A stretch of DNA of 49,704 bases, taken from NCBI GenBank assembly GCA_934168245.1, contig CAKPMY010000011.1, positions 1-49,704 of the forward strand, in the 5' to 3' direction. Of the stretch, positions 42,540 to 49,704 are shown in pieces; position 1 is the stretch's first letter, and every line of letters starts with the position of its first letter. This DNA comes from an uncultured Bacilli bacterium. Its GTDB lineage: Bacteria; Bacillota_I; Bacilli_A; RF39; UBA660. Below the pieces are notes generated by a model. That model ran no database searches, was not told the origin of the DNA, and saw only the letters and a list, made by a program, of their open reading frames with translations. The translations under genes were made by a program, and so were the position numbers.

Positions 42540-45194
42540 ATGGAATTAAAAAAATGGCATAGTACAACTAGGAAAGATGTGCTGCAAATACTAAATAGTA
42601 CTGAAGAAGGTCTAACTGAAAAAGAGGCTCAATCTAGATTAAAAAAGTATGGTAAGAATGAACTTCCTAAAAAGAAAAATGATTCTATTCTAAAAATTGT
42701 TTTTAGAGAATTAACAGATCCTATCGTTTTACTACTTTTATTTGCTAGTATTGTTTCTTTTCTAATCAAGGAAAAAGTCGATGGTATTGCTATTCTCTTC
42801 ATCATCTCTGTTGATTTAATACTTGGTACTTTTCAAGAATGGAAGGCTAATAAGAATGTTGAAGCTTTAACAAAACTAATAGAAGTAAAAACCAAAGTAA
42901 TGCGAGAGGGTATAACTAAAGAAATAGAAGCCAGTGACCTAGTCAAAGGTGATATAGTCCTACTAGAATCAGGTGATAAAATAAGTGCCGATATGCGCTT
43001 ACTAGAAACTAATAATTTATCTATTGATGAATCTATCTTAACTGGTGAAAGTACTAGTGTTGAAAAAGATAAAGAAACTATTCATAAAGACGTAATTTTA
43101 GCTGAGCGAAAAAATATGCTTTATGCTGGTACTAGTGTTTTAACGGGTAGAGGAAAAGGTATTGTAACCGCAACAGGTATTAATACTGAAATAGGTGAAA
43201 TTGCCAACAAAGTAAATAACACTAAAGAAACTAAGTCCCCATTAACTATCCGTATGGAAAAGTTCTCTAAACAAATAACTTTCCTAATAATTATCATTGC
43301 CATAATAATTACCATAGCCCTATATGCTAAAGGAACTGCTGGTAGTGAAATATTCCTATCAGTAATTGCCTTATCAGTATCTGCCATGCCAGAAGGTCTA
43401 CCTTTAGCGCTAACCATGGCTCTAACTATCGGTTCAAACCGTATGAGTAAGAAAAATGTTGTTGTAAAAAAACTAAACTCTGTAGAAAGTCTAGGCAGTT
43501 GTACTGTAATAGCCTCAGATAAAACAGGAACTCTTACGGTAAATGAACAAACTGCTAAAAAGATTCTTCTTCCAGACAACAGTACTTTTAATATTGAAGG
43601 AACTGGTTACAATGCAACTGGAAAAGTCCTTCCCGAAGCCTCAGCAAATATCGAAGATGCTAAATATATAAGTAAACTAGGTGTCCTAAATAATGAGGCT
43701 ATTCTAGAAAAAAAAGGCAAAGAATATCAAAAAATAGGGGACTCTATCGATATTGCTTTCCTTGCTCTAGGTTTAAAACTAGATATTCAAACTAAAGACA
43801 TCGAGATAACTGATCGTATAAATTATGAGTCCGAAAAAAAATACTCTGCTGTTTTTTATAAAGAAGACAATAAAGATTATTGTACTGTAAAAGGTTCCCT
43901 AGAAAAAGTCTTAGAATTTTGTACTACTATGAAAGTAGAAGGTAAAAATAAAAAACTAGATAAGGATCTCCTAAAGGAACAAAATGAAACTCTAGCCAGT
44001 GCTGGTTACCGTGTAATAGCCTTAGCCGCAGGCGAAGATAAAAAGGAACTAAAAGACTTAACTTTTATTGGCTTAGTAGCCTTTATTGATCCAATTCGTG
44101 AAGAAGTAAAAACATCTATCCAAGAATGTAAGACGGCCGGTATAAAAGTAATTATGATAACTGGCGATCACCCATTAACTGCTTATTCTATTGCTTCTGA
44201 TCTTGGCCTAGTTGAAGACTATTCTGAAGTAACTACTGGTCAAGAAGTAGATGAATACTTAGAAAAAGGTAAAAAAGAATTTGATAAATTCATCAAAGGT
44301 AAAAAGATATTTACTAGAGTAACTCCATTAAATAAATTAGAAATAGTCGAATCTCTAAAAAGACAAGGTGAATTTGTTGCTGTAACAGGTGATGGAGTAA
44401 ATGATGCTCCCGCCTTAAAATCAGCCAATATTGGTATTGCTATGGGATCTGGTACTGATGTTGCTAAAGAAACTTCATCTATGATAATTCTAGATGACAA
44501 CTTTAAATCTATCGTTCTAGGTATTAAAGAAGGAAGAAATGCCTACAGTAATATTCGTAAAGTTAGTTATATGTTATTATCATGTGGAGTAGCCGAAGTT
44601 TTATTCTTCCTTCTAGCAATCATTTTAGATATGCCTATGCCACTAGTTGCCATTCAATTACTATGGTTAAATATTGTAACAGACGGTCTCCAAGATTTTG
44701 CTTTATCATTTGAAAAAACAGAGTCTAATGTTATGAAAGAACCTCCTAGAAATCCTAAAGAAACTTTATTTAATAGAGAACTAACAGAAGAGGTATTAAT
44801 ATCTGGTCTATCTATAGGTATTATAGTTTTCATAACTTGGATGTATCTAGTAAATAATCTAAATATGCAAATTCAAACTGCCCGTGGCTATATAATGACC
44901 TTAATGGTATTTATGCAAAATATGCATGTTCTAAACTGTCGTAGTGAAAAACAATCTATTTTTAAAGTTCCATTAAAGACCAATCCTCTAATCATATTTA
45001 GTATAGTATCTGCCATAGTTTTACAAGTCTTATTTAGTGAAATACCATATCTAAGTAGTTTCTTACAAACGACAAGTATTCCACTAACTCATATGTTATT
45101 ACTATTTGCAGTATCAACAACCATAGTTCTAATAATGGAAATATACAAAATAATTAAAAGAAAAAGACAAGATAAAACTAAAGGAATGGCTTAA
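42540..45194 (+). CDS. P-type calcium-transporting ATPase (P2A type)
   Basis: An 884-residue pump with the full SERCA/LMCA1-like layout. The N-terminal cation-ATPase domain has EEGLTEKEAQSRLKKYGKNEL. The actuator has ESILTGEST. The fourth helix has SAMPEGLPLALTMAL, as in calcium pumps. Phosphorylation motif SDKTGTLTVNEQ is near residue 327, then GDGVNDAPALKSANIGIAMG. The fifth to sixth helix region ends in WLNIVTDGLQDFALSFE, with the N-x-x-T-D calcium-site residues. Ten membrane helices are expected. It probably exports Ca2+ in exchange for protons. Confidence 0.9.
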   Translation: MELKKWHSTTRKDVLQILNSTEEGLTEKEAQSRLKKYGKNELPKKKNDSILKIVFRELTDPIVLLLLFASIVSFLIKEKVDGIAILFIISVDLILGTFQEWKANKNVEALTKLIEVKTKVMREGITKEIEASDLVKGDIVLLESGDKISADMRLLETNNLSIDESILTGESTSVEKDKETIHKDVILAERKNMLYAGTSVLTGRGKGIVTATGINTEIGEIANKVNNTKETKSPLTIRMEKFSKQITFLIIIIAIIITIALYAKGTAGSEIFLSVIALSVSAMPEGLPLALTMALTIGSNRMSKKNVVVKKLNSVESLGSCTVIASDKTGTLTVNEQTAKKILLPDNSTFNIEGTGYNATGKVLPEASANIEDAKYISKLGVLNNEAILEKKGKEYQKIGDSIDIAFLALGLKLDIQTKDIEITDRINYESEKKYSAVFYKEDNKDYCTVKGSLEKVLEFCTTMKVEGKNKKLDKDLLKEQNETLASAGYRVIALAAGEDKKELKDLTFIGLVAFIDPIREEVKTSIQECKTAGIKVIMITGDHPLTAYSIASDLGLVEDYSEVTTGQEVDEYLEKGKKEFDKFIKGKKIFTRVTPLNKLEIVESLKRQGEFVAVTGDGVNDAPALKSANIGIAMGSGTDVAKETSSMIILDDNFKSIVLGIKEGRNAYSNIRKVSYMLLSCGVAEVLFFLLAIILDMPMPLVAIQLLWLNIVTDGLQDFALSFEKTESNVMKEPPRNPKETLFNRELTEEVLISGLSIGIIVFITWMYLVNNLNMQIQTARGYIMTLMVFMQNMHVLNCRSEKQSIFKVPLKTNPLIIFSIVSAIVLQVLFSEIPYLSSFLQTTSIPLTHMLLLFAVSTTIVLIMEIYKIIKRKRQDKTKGMA

Positions 45195-45209
45195 AAACCA
45201 TTCTTTTTC
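45182..45209 (+). terminator. Terminator of the calcium ATPase gene
   Basis: Eight-base-pair stem with one G-T around 45182-45189 and 45198-45205, then T-rich. It spans the stop codon. Confidence 0.65.
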
Positions 45210-45241
45210 TATGAAAAAATATCCCATAAATTAAATATAAT

Positions 45242-45249
45242 GGTATAAT
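45242..45249 (+). promoter_or_regulatory. Extended -10 promoter of alr
   Basis: TATAAT (45244-45249) preceded by TGG, about 43 bases before the ATG. Confidence 0.5.
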
Positions 45250-45291
45250 AATTAAATAAAACAAATAATTATAAACATGAGGTGTATAAAT

Positions 45292-46380
45292 ATGAATGAA
45301 AGACAATCTATCTTAGAAATAAGTACTAGTGCTTTTAAACATAATGTTAATGAAATAAAAAGACTTATTGGTCCTAATAAGGATATAATGTATGTTATGA
45401 AAGCCAACAGTTATGGAACTTACCTAAATAAAAATATTTCTCTTATCAAAGACTTCAAAATAATCGCAACTGCTATTGTAAAAGAAGCCGTTGAACTAAG
45501 AGACCTTGGCTTTAAAAATGAAATATTCGTTTTAAATCAACCATACTTAGAGGATATTGATAATGTCGTAAACCATAATGTAACAATTGGTGTTGCTGAC
45601 TTAAAATTTATTAAAGAACTTAGTAAACGTAAAGAGAGTTTTACCATTCACCTAGAATTAGAAACAGGTATGGGTAGAACTGGTTTTAATATCAATGACT
45701 TAGATGAAGCCTTAAAATATTTAAAGACAACTAAAAATATTCTAGTTGAAGGTATCTATACTCACTTATCAACTGCTGATAAGGATAAAGAGTTCACATC
45801 TACTCAAATGTCTATATTTGAACAAGGTGTTATAAAAGTAAAAGAGTATTATCCAAATATAAAATATATCCATGCTGAAGCATCTAATGGCATTTTAAAT
45901 GTCAACTCAAGTCTATGTAATCTTGTAAGACCAGGTATTTTATTATATGGATATACTCCAACAGATACTATGCCAACTAAAATAGATTTACAACCAGTTG
46001 CTAAACTAAAGTCTCACATATTATTTTTAAAAGAAGTTCCTAAAGGTACTAGTATAAGTTATGGTAGAACCTTCATTACTCCTAAAAAAATGACTATTGC
46101 CACAGTTGGTATAGGTTATGCTGACGGTATTCGCCGTAATTTATCTAACAAAGGCCAAGTAGTTGTAAAAGATACTCTCGCAAACATGGTTGGGACTGTT
46201 TGTATGGATTCATTTATGATTGATGTAACTAATATTAAGAATGTAAAAGTAGGGGACTATGTTTATATTTGGGACAATAAAAATATAACTCTAGAAGAAG
46301 TAGCTCAAGAATGTAATACTATTAACTATGAAATATTATCAACTATTTCTAATCGTGTCCCAAGAGTATTTATTGATTAA
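45292..46380 (+). CDS. alr: Alanine racemase
   Basis: PLP enzyme converting L- to D-alanine for peptidoglycan and teichoic acid D-alanylation. The 362-residue protein has the PLP-lysine motif YVMKANSYGTY (Lys37), a LELETGMGRTGFN segment in the TIM barrel and LCNLVRPGILLYGY. SISYGRTF carries the second catalytic Tyr (near 255). IGYADGIRRNLSNKG, VGTVCMDSFMIDVT and the beta domain end with SNRVPRVFID. The usual AYGHG after the PLP Lys is NSYGT here. The ATG at 45292 follows GAGGTG; the in-frame ATG at 45277 overlaps that site. Confidence 0.93.
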   Translation: MNERQSILEISTSAFKHNVNEIKRLIGPNKDIMYVMKANSYGTYLNKNISLIKDFKIIATAIVKEAVELRDLGFKNEIFVLNQPYLEDIDNVVNHNVTIGVADLKFIKELSKRKESFTIHLELETGMGRTGFNINDLDEALKYLKTTKNILVEGIYTHLSTADKDKEFTSTQMSIFEQGVIKVKEYYPNIKYIHAEASNGILNVNSSLCNLVRPGILLYGYTPTDTMPTKIDLQPVAKLKSHILFLKEVPKGTSISYGRTFITPKKMTIATVGIGYADGIRRNLSNKGQVVVKDTLANMVGTVCMDSFMIDVTNIKNVKVGDYVYIWDNKNITLEEVAQECNTINYEILSTISNRVPRVFID

Positions 46381-46401
46381 GAGTAGTAAGGAAGTGACTA
46401 T

Positions 46402-47100
46402 ATGGATCAAGAAAAGATCGGAAAACTTATCAAAGAAATAAGAAAAAGTAACAATCTAACTCAAGCCGACTTAGCCGAAAAATATGGTGTAACATATCAA
46501 GCCGTAAGTAAATGGGAAAATGGTAAAAATATTCCTGATGTAAGCCTTTTAAAACAAATGAGTAAAGATTTCAATGTAGATATAGAAGATCTTCTAGAAG
46601 GAAGAGTATCTAAAAAAACAAAAAATAATAAGACTAAAATAATTATCCTCCTAGTAGCCGTTATCATTATTCTTATTTCTCTTATTATTTATAATAATTA
46701 TAGGCATAGTCAAAACTTTGAATTTAAAACTCTAACTTCAAGTTGTTCTAATTTTAAAATATCTGGAAGTATTGCCTATAATGATAAAAAATCATCTATT
46801 TATATCTCTAATATTAATTACTGTGGCGGCGAAGATAATACTGAGTATAAAAAAATAGAATGTCTTCTTTATGAACAAAGTAATAATTCAGAAGTCAAAA
46901 TAGCAACTTCCAGTTACAAAGAAAAAACTCCAATCAGATTAGAAGACTACTTAAAAGATGTTCAATTTAACGTCGAAAACTACTCTAAAAAATGTATAAA
47001 TTATAAAAATAATAGTATTTATCTTCAAATAAATGCTACTGATAGTAATGGAAAAACTACCCTATATCGAATACCACTTTCAATGAGTGATAATTGCTAA
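46402..47100 (+). CDS. Membrane-anchored XRE-family regulator with Cys-rich outer domain
   Basis: A 232-residue protein. Residues 1-68 are an XRE helix-turn-helix (IGKLIKEIRKSNNLTQADLA, then GVTYQAVSKWENGKNIPDVSLL). A basic linker leads to one membrane segment at about 77-97 (KIIILLVAVIIILISLIIY). The outer domain of about 130 residues has five Cys and a beta-rich pattern (FKISGSIAYNDKKSSIYISN). This could sense an external signal and act directly on DNA at the membrane. It follows alr by 21 bases with its own AAGGAAG site. Targets are unknown. Confidence 0.82.
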   Translation: MDQEKIGKLIKEIRKSNNLTQADLAEKYGVTYQAVSKWENGKNIPDVSLLKQMSKDFNVDIEDLLEGRVSKKTKNNKTKIIILLVAVIIILISLIIYNNYRHSQNFEFKTLTSSCSNFKISGSIAYNDKKSSIYISNINYCGGEDNTEYKKIECLLYEQSNNSEVKIATSSYKEKTPIRLEDYLKDVQFNVENYSKKCINYKNNSIYLQINATDSNGKTTLYRIPLSMSDNC

Positions 47101-47114
47101 GTAATATACCAACA

Positions 47115-47148
47115 AAAACAGATAGATGTCAAAAAATCTATCTGTTTT
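47115..47148 (+). terminator. Terminator between convergent genes
   Basis: Thirteen-base-pair perfect stem (47115-47127 with 47136-47148) with A-rich and T-rich flanks. It probably serves the plus-strand XRE gene and may also work for the minus-strand glycosylase gene. Confidence 0.8.
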
Positions 47149-47196
47149 CTAAAGCAAAAATTTATACTATACCATAAACCTAGTAAACAATTATTT

Positions 47197-47901
47197 TTAT
47201 TTACGTTTCAAAGCATCTAAATATTTCTTTAAATATAAGTCTTTGTTTTTCGAATTGTACTGCATTATAAATCTTGGATGTTCAAGTGGAATAATCTCTC
47301 TGAAAAAGTTATATTTTCTATTTATTTTTGTTAAGTATTCATAATTTTTACCAGTACCAATACAATAACATATTGAAGTATCTATATTAAACTGTAGAAT
47401 TTCTTTAATTGATTCAATTATATATTTTTCTATTCTTTCTTCAAACTGTTTTATATCATAATAGTTAGCGTTAACTTCATTTCCGTTCTCTCCAACTTTA
47501 GCAATTCCTAAAGGAAATACAAAGTTCATATAAAAGTCACTATAGAATTTTTCACACCCACCATACTCATCAATAACATCGTAAAGAAAATTAGAAGATG
47601 ATTTATTAACATAAAACTTATCAATAACTATTCCTGTTTCCTTTTGTAAGTGAATTGCATCTTCATACGGAACTCCAGTAACTGCCGATGCTCTTCTAGC
47701 AGGATTGCTTCCTAGTATTAATCTTCTTTTGTTTTTATCGTTATAAAACTTAGTATAGAACTTCTTCGTAATAAATTTTATTTGTTCTTTATTACTATCA
47801 CTATATGGATTAATAATTCTATAATTATCAAATGGCGCTATCTTTATTTTAGCCAAATTATCACAATAGGTTAGAATCTTTTCTGAATTAGTTTCATTCA
47901 T
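47197..47901 (-). CDS. SMUG2-family (DUF4918) uracil-DNA-glycosylase-like protein
   Basis: A 234-residue protein of the uracil-DNA glycosylase superfamily. LILGSNPARRASAVTGVPYED is the substrate-pocket motif, comparable to GxNPGxxGxxxTGIPF in SMUG2. FYMNFVFPLGIAKV corresponds to the second strand region, ICYCIGTGKNYEYL follows, and IPLEHPRFIMQY is the DNA-interacting HPR motif near the C-terminus. Such enzymes excise damaged bases, but activity of this family is less defined. GGAGTGA lies five bases before the ATG. It is convergent with the XRE gene and shares the hairpin region. Confidence 0.82.
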   Translation of the reverse strand: MNETNSEKILTYCDNLAKIKIAPFDNYRIINPYSDSNKEQIKFITKKFYTKFYNDKNKRRLILGSNPARRASAVTGVPYEDAIHLQKETGIVIDKFYVNKSSSNFLYDVIDEYGGCEKFYSDFYMNFVFPLGIAKVGENGNEVNANYYDIKQFEERIEKYIIESIKEILQFNIDTSICYCIGTGKNYEYLTKINRKYNFFREIIPLEHPRFIMQYNSKNKDLYLKKYLDALKRK

Positions 47902-48269
47902 AATATCACTCCAAGCATAATATTTTTATAAGTCATATTTCCAAAGCCCATTAAGAAAGATGATTCTTTTGATACTATTCACTTTCTTATCAATATTACT
48001 ATTATTTTTTACCAAACTAAGTAATTCTTAACTATAAACTATCTTTACTTATTTTAACTCTAAACTTTTAAATATTCTAGAAGAAACTGTGCAAAGAAAT
48101 TAACGTCAAGAAGAAAAAACGACATCATTTTTATCTTGTCCAGCCAGTTTGTTCTGATTACAGGATGTGCAATAGAAGCATAGAGTCAAACAAAACTATA
48201 CTTAAAATTTTAAAATATAGAGTAGGTAATGCCAAAAATAAATAGTATAATTATATTAGGAGGACATAT
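47902..48269. other. Intergenic region without a recognised gene
   Basis: About 370 bases between divergent genes. Most is AT-rich. A locally less AT-rich patch at about 48138-48183 contains a short open stretch reading FVLITGCAIEA before TAG, with no start signal. It could be a gene relic. TATAAT at 48246-48251 with AGGAGG at 48259-48264 serves the downstream gene. Confidence 0.5.
48246..48251 (+). promoter_or_regulatory. -10 element before the histidine phosphatase gene
   Basis: TATAAT, with no recognisable -35 at normal distance. Its close position to AGGAGG would give a very short leader. Confidence 0.35.
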
Positions 48270-48818
48270 ATGGAAACGAAAATAATTTATTATGTACATG
48301 GTACAACATATGATAATGCAACCAAAAAATGTTCTGGTTGGAAGCAAGTAGAATTAAACGATTTAGGTAAAGAACAAGCCATTAATTTAGGAAAAAACAC
48401 TCCATACAAGTTTGATGTGTTATTCACATCTGATCTAATAAGAGCCAAAGAGTCGGCAAAATTAGCCTTTCCAAAGTTCAAAGCCATCGAAGATACACGT
48501 CTTAGAGAATGCAATTATGGAGATTTAGATGGTGGTGATAAGAATCAAGTAATTTATGAGGAACATATAGAAAAACCATTTCCAAATGGCGAGTCTTTAC
48601 AAGATGTCGAAAAAAGAATTCGAGAATTTCTAAAATATGTAACGGAAAATTACAAAGGTAAAACAATAGGAATTATAGCCCATAGAGCCCCTCAATTAGC
48701 CATAGAAGTAATTACAAAGCATATTTCTTGGAAAGAGGCTAATGCTAACGACTGGAGAAAAACCGGTTCTTGGCAACCTGGCTGGGAATATCATTTAAAA
48801 GATATTGATTTAGATTAA
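48270..48818 (+). CDS. Histidine phosphatase family protein with altered RHG motif
   Basis: A 182-residue phosphoglycerate-mutase-like protein. The N-terminal motif is YYVHGTT where the family has VRHGET. The catalytic His and Gly remain, but the adjacent Arg is Val and Glu is Thr. Other landmarks are kept: GWKQVELNDLGKEQA, LFTSDLIRAKESAKLAF with the second Arg, LRECNYGDLDG with the acid, and IAHRAPQLAIE with the second His. I recall variants of this VHGTT form in gut Bacillota. Phosphatase activity may be changed or lost. AGGAGG lies five bases before the ATG. Confidence 0.83.
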   Translation: METKIIYYVHGTTYDNATKKCSGWKQVELNDLGKEQAINLGKNTPYKFDVLFTSDLIRAKESAKLAFPKFKAIEDTRLRECNYGDLDGGDKNQVIYEEHIEKPFPNGESLQDVEKRIREFLKYVTENYKGKTIGIIAHRAPQLAIEVITKHISWKEANANDWRKTGSWQPGWEYHLKDIDLD

Positions 48819-48834
48819 TATCTTTTCTTTTTTC
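48797..48834 (+). terminator. Terminator of the histidine phosphatase gene
   Basis: Ten-base-pair perfect stem (48797-48806 with 48817-48826), then a T-rich tract. It spans the stop codon. Confidence 0.8.
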
Positions 48835-48855
48835 TTCATCTATATCTAAATAGTC

Positions 48856-48884
48856 TTGTCAAACTCCAAATTAGACTATATAAT
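48856..48884 (+). promoter_or_regulatory. Promoter of the last gene
   Basis: TTGTCA (48856-48861), 17-base spacer, TATAAT (48879-48884). Confidence 0.75.
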
Positions 48885-48908
48885 TAATTATAGAATAGGA
48901 GGAGTAAA

Positions 48909-49502
48909 ATGAATAAATTAAAAATCAATAATGGACTAGCCGCAATTATCTTATTAGCATCTTTATTTGCAGGATGGCAAACTTTACTATTAGTTGTAAT
49001 TTTAATGCTAATATTCTGTGAATTAAATGATAAGATAAAAAATCTAATGATAAGTGTGGTTGCTTTCTTTGCTGGACTTACTTTAGTTTCTCTAGCATGG
49101 TCATTAATATCTGACGGAATAGACTTAGCATTTAAAGGAATTGAAAGTATCGTATCAGTTATTAACTCATACTTATCAATTAGTAATAGAATTGATATTA
49201 TTAATCTACAAGCAAAATTTATAACACCAGTAAAAACAATACTTACATTCCTAGATTCTGGAATAAGTTATTTAATTCTATTTACTAAATTTGCCTTTAT
49301 TGTATCTGTTCTTGCTGGAACAACAATGAAAGAAAATCCATTTAACAAAAAGGTAAGTGAATTTATTCAAAAAATATTAAACTTTACTAACAACTTTGAA
49401 CCACAAGTAGCACCACAAGTAAATAATAATGTAGCCATGAATAATGCTACTCAAGTAAATCAAAGTCCAGTAAATAATAATAGACCAGATAATTTAATAT
49501 AA
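48909..49502 (+). CDS. Small polytopic membrane protein with Asn/Gln-rich tail
   Basis: This 197-residue protein is not recognised. Its hydrophobic segments are at about 9-35, 42-65 and 110-135, with an amphipathic stretch between. The first reads GLAAIILLASLFAGWQTLL; the second is at ISVVAFFAGLTLVSLAWSL. The last 45 residues are low-complexity, rich in Asn, Gln, Val and Pro (PQVAPQVNNNV), and probably disordered. It has a strong promoter, a GGAGG site and a terminator, so it is a single-gene unit. Confidence 0.75.
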   Translation: MNKLKINNGLAAIILLASLFAGWQTLLLVVILMLIFCELNDKIKNLMISVVAFFAGLTLVSLAWSLISDGIDLAFKGIESIVSVINSYLSISNRIDIINLQAKFITPVKTILTFLDSGISYLILFTKFAFIVSVLAGTTMKENPFNKKVSEFIQKILNFTNNFEPQVAPQVNNNVAMNNATQVNQSPVNNNRPDNLI

Positions 49503-49523
49503 TAAATAGTTCATAGTGATGTT

Positions 49524-49550
49524 AAGAGTGTATAGCAATATACACTTTTA
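49524..49550 (+). terminator. Terminator of the last gene
   Basis: Stem of at least eight base pairs (49527-49534 with 49539-49546), GCAA loop, then T-run. Confidence 0.75.
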
Positions 49551-49633
49551 TTGTGTACTGATTCCATTATGTAACAAGCCATAATCCAAAAGACTATGTC
49601 CCATAAAACAAAAAAAGTAGAGTAACTATGAAC

Positions 49634-49704
49634 TGAACCCCAAAAGTTGGACAGTTTATTAATAGTTTCTAATTAGAGGATTGTAACCTATAATTCACAG
49701 GTGA
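49634..49704 (+). mobile_element. End of a second IS3-family element (partial)
   Basis: TGAACCCCAAAAGTTGGACA at 49634-49653 has the same outer and inner blocks (TGAACCCC, TTGGACA) as the element at bases 1-70, with a different five-base centre. It reads into the right edge. Fifty further bases show a GAGGA but no clear OrfA start, so I cannot tell whether this is the 5' or 3' end of the element. It is therefore not shown to be the same IS as the one at the left edge. Confidence 0.65.

Noticed and set aside
43121..44500. Minus-strand frames inside the calcium ATPase gene
   Set aside because: They lie opposite strongly conserved P-type ATPase motifs and have no family resemblance.
48138..48183. 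Less AT-rich patch as a tRNA or small RNA
   Set aside because: No cloverleaf, promoter or terminator was found; at most a short coding relic.

Overview
The window is about 50 kb of very AT-rich DNA read with the standard bacterial code: TGG encodes Trp and TGA is used as a stop. Gene content and Shine-Dalgarno sites (GGAGG/GAGGTG) indicate a Gram-positive low-GC bacterium (Bacillota). The evidence is an LCP ligase, PASTA repeats, a glucosaminidase autolysin, TagGH/Wzm-Wzt-type export, YfhO, an LPxTG anchor and a TIGR03905-type TSCPD protein. An uncultured gut Bacilli/Erysipelotrichia-like or clostridial lineage is plausible but not proven. Both edges of the window fall inside IS3-family insertion sequence ends, which often break assemblies.

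Layout. 1-70: IS3-like left end. 157-8525: envelope genes, namely an LCP/PASTA protein (minus strand), a large secreted autolysin (plus) and a six-PASTA membrane protein (minus). Between the last two lie two tandem copies of a small-RNA-like gene, each with its own promoter and terminator. 8735-25809: a polysaccharide locus on the plus strand. It encodes a ligase/polymerase-like membrane protein fused to a GT4 domain, two GT2 enzymes, a GT-C membrane glycosyltransferase, a decaprenyl-phosphate phosphoribosyltransferase-like UbiA protein, a HAD phosphatase, an acyltransferase plus SGNH hydrolase, an ABC exporter (ATPase and permease), a pyruvyltransferase-FrhB iron-sulfur fusion, a GT4 and a GT2-GT4 fusion. 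The likely product is an ABC-exported, modified cell-wall polysaccharide, which the upstream LCP protein could attach to peptidoglycan. 25904-26701: remnant of an acyltransferase.

26773-34855: lipid kinase, membrane proteins, a TSCPD protein, YfhO, and a YugP-like protein without its zinc site. After these comes a phase-variation candidate: an LPxTG/isopeptide pilin-like gene with a 61-base AGAC tetranucleotide tract between its start codon and its signal peptide. It reads OFF in this sequence. The gene is flanked by a diverged duplication of the 3' end of the YugP-like gene.

35023-49502: ordinary chromosomal genes. They are an ArsR regulator with a P1B metal ATPase, a macro-domain protein, a cupin, an extracytoplasmic thioredoxin-like protein, a Mbeg1-like hydrolase, a GT4, a YjjX-type NTPase, a Ca-type P-ATPase, alanine racemase, a membrane-anchored XRE protein, a SMUG2-like glycosylase, a histidine phosphatase variant and a small membrane protein. 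49634-49704 is a second IS3-like end. I saw no tRNA, rRNA, CRISPR or prophage genes.
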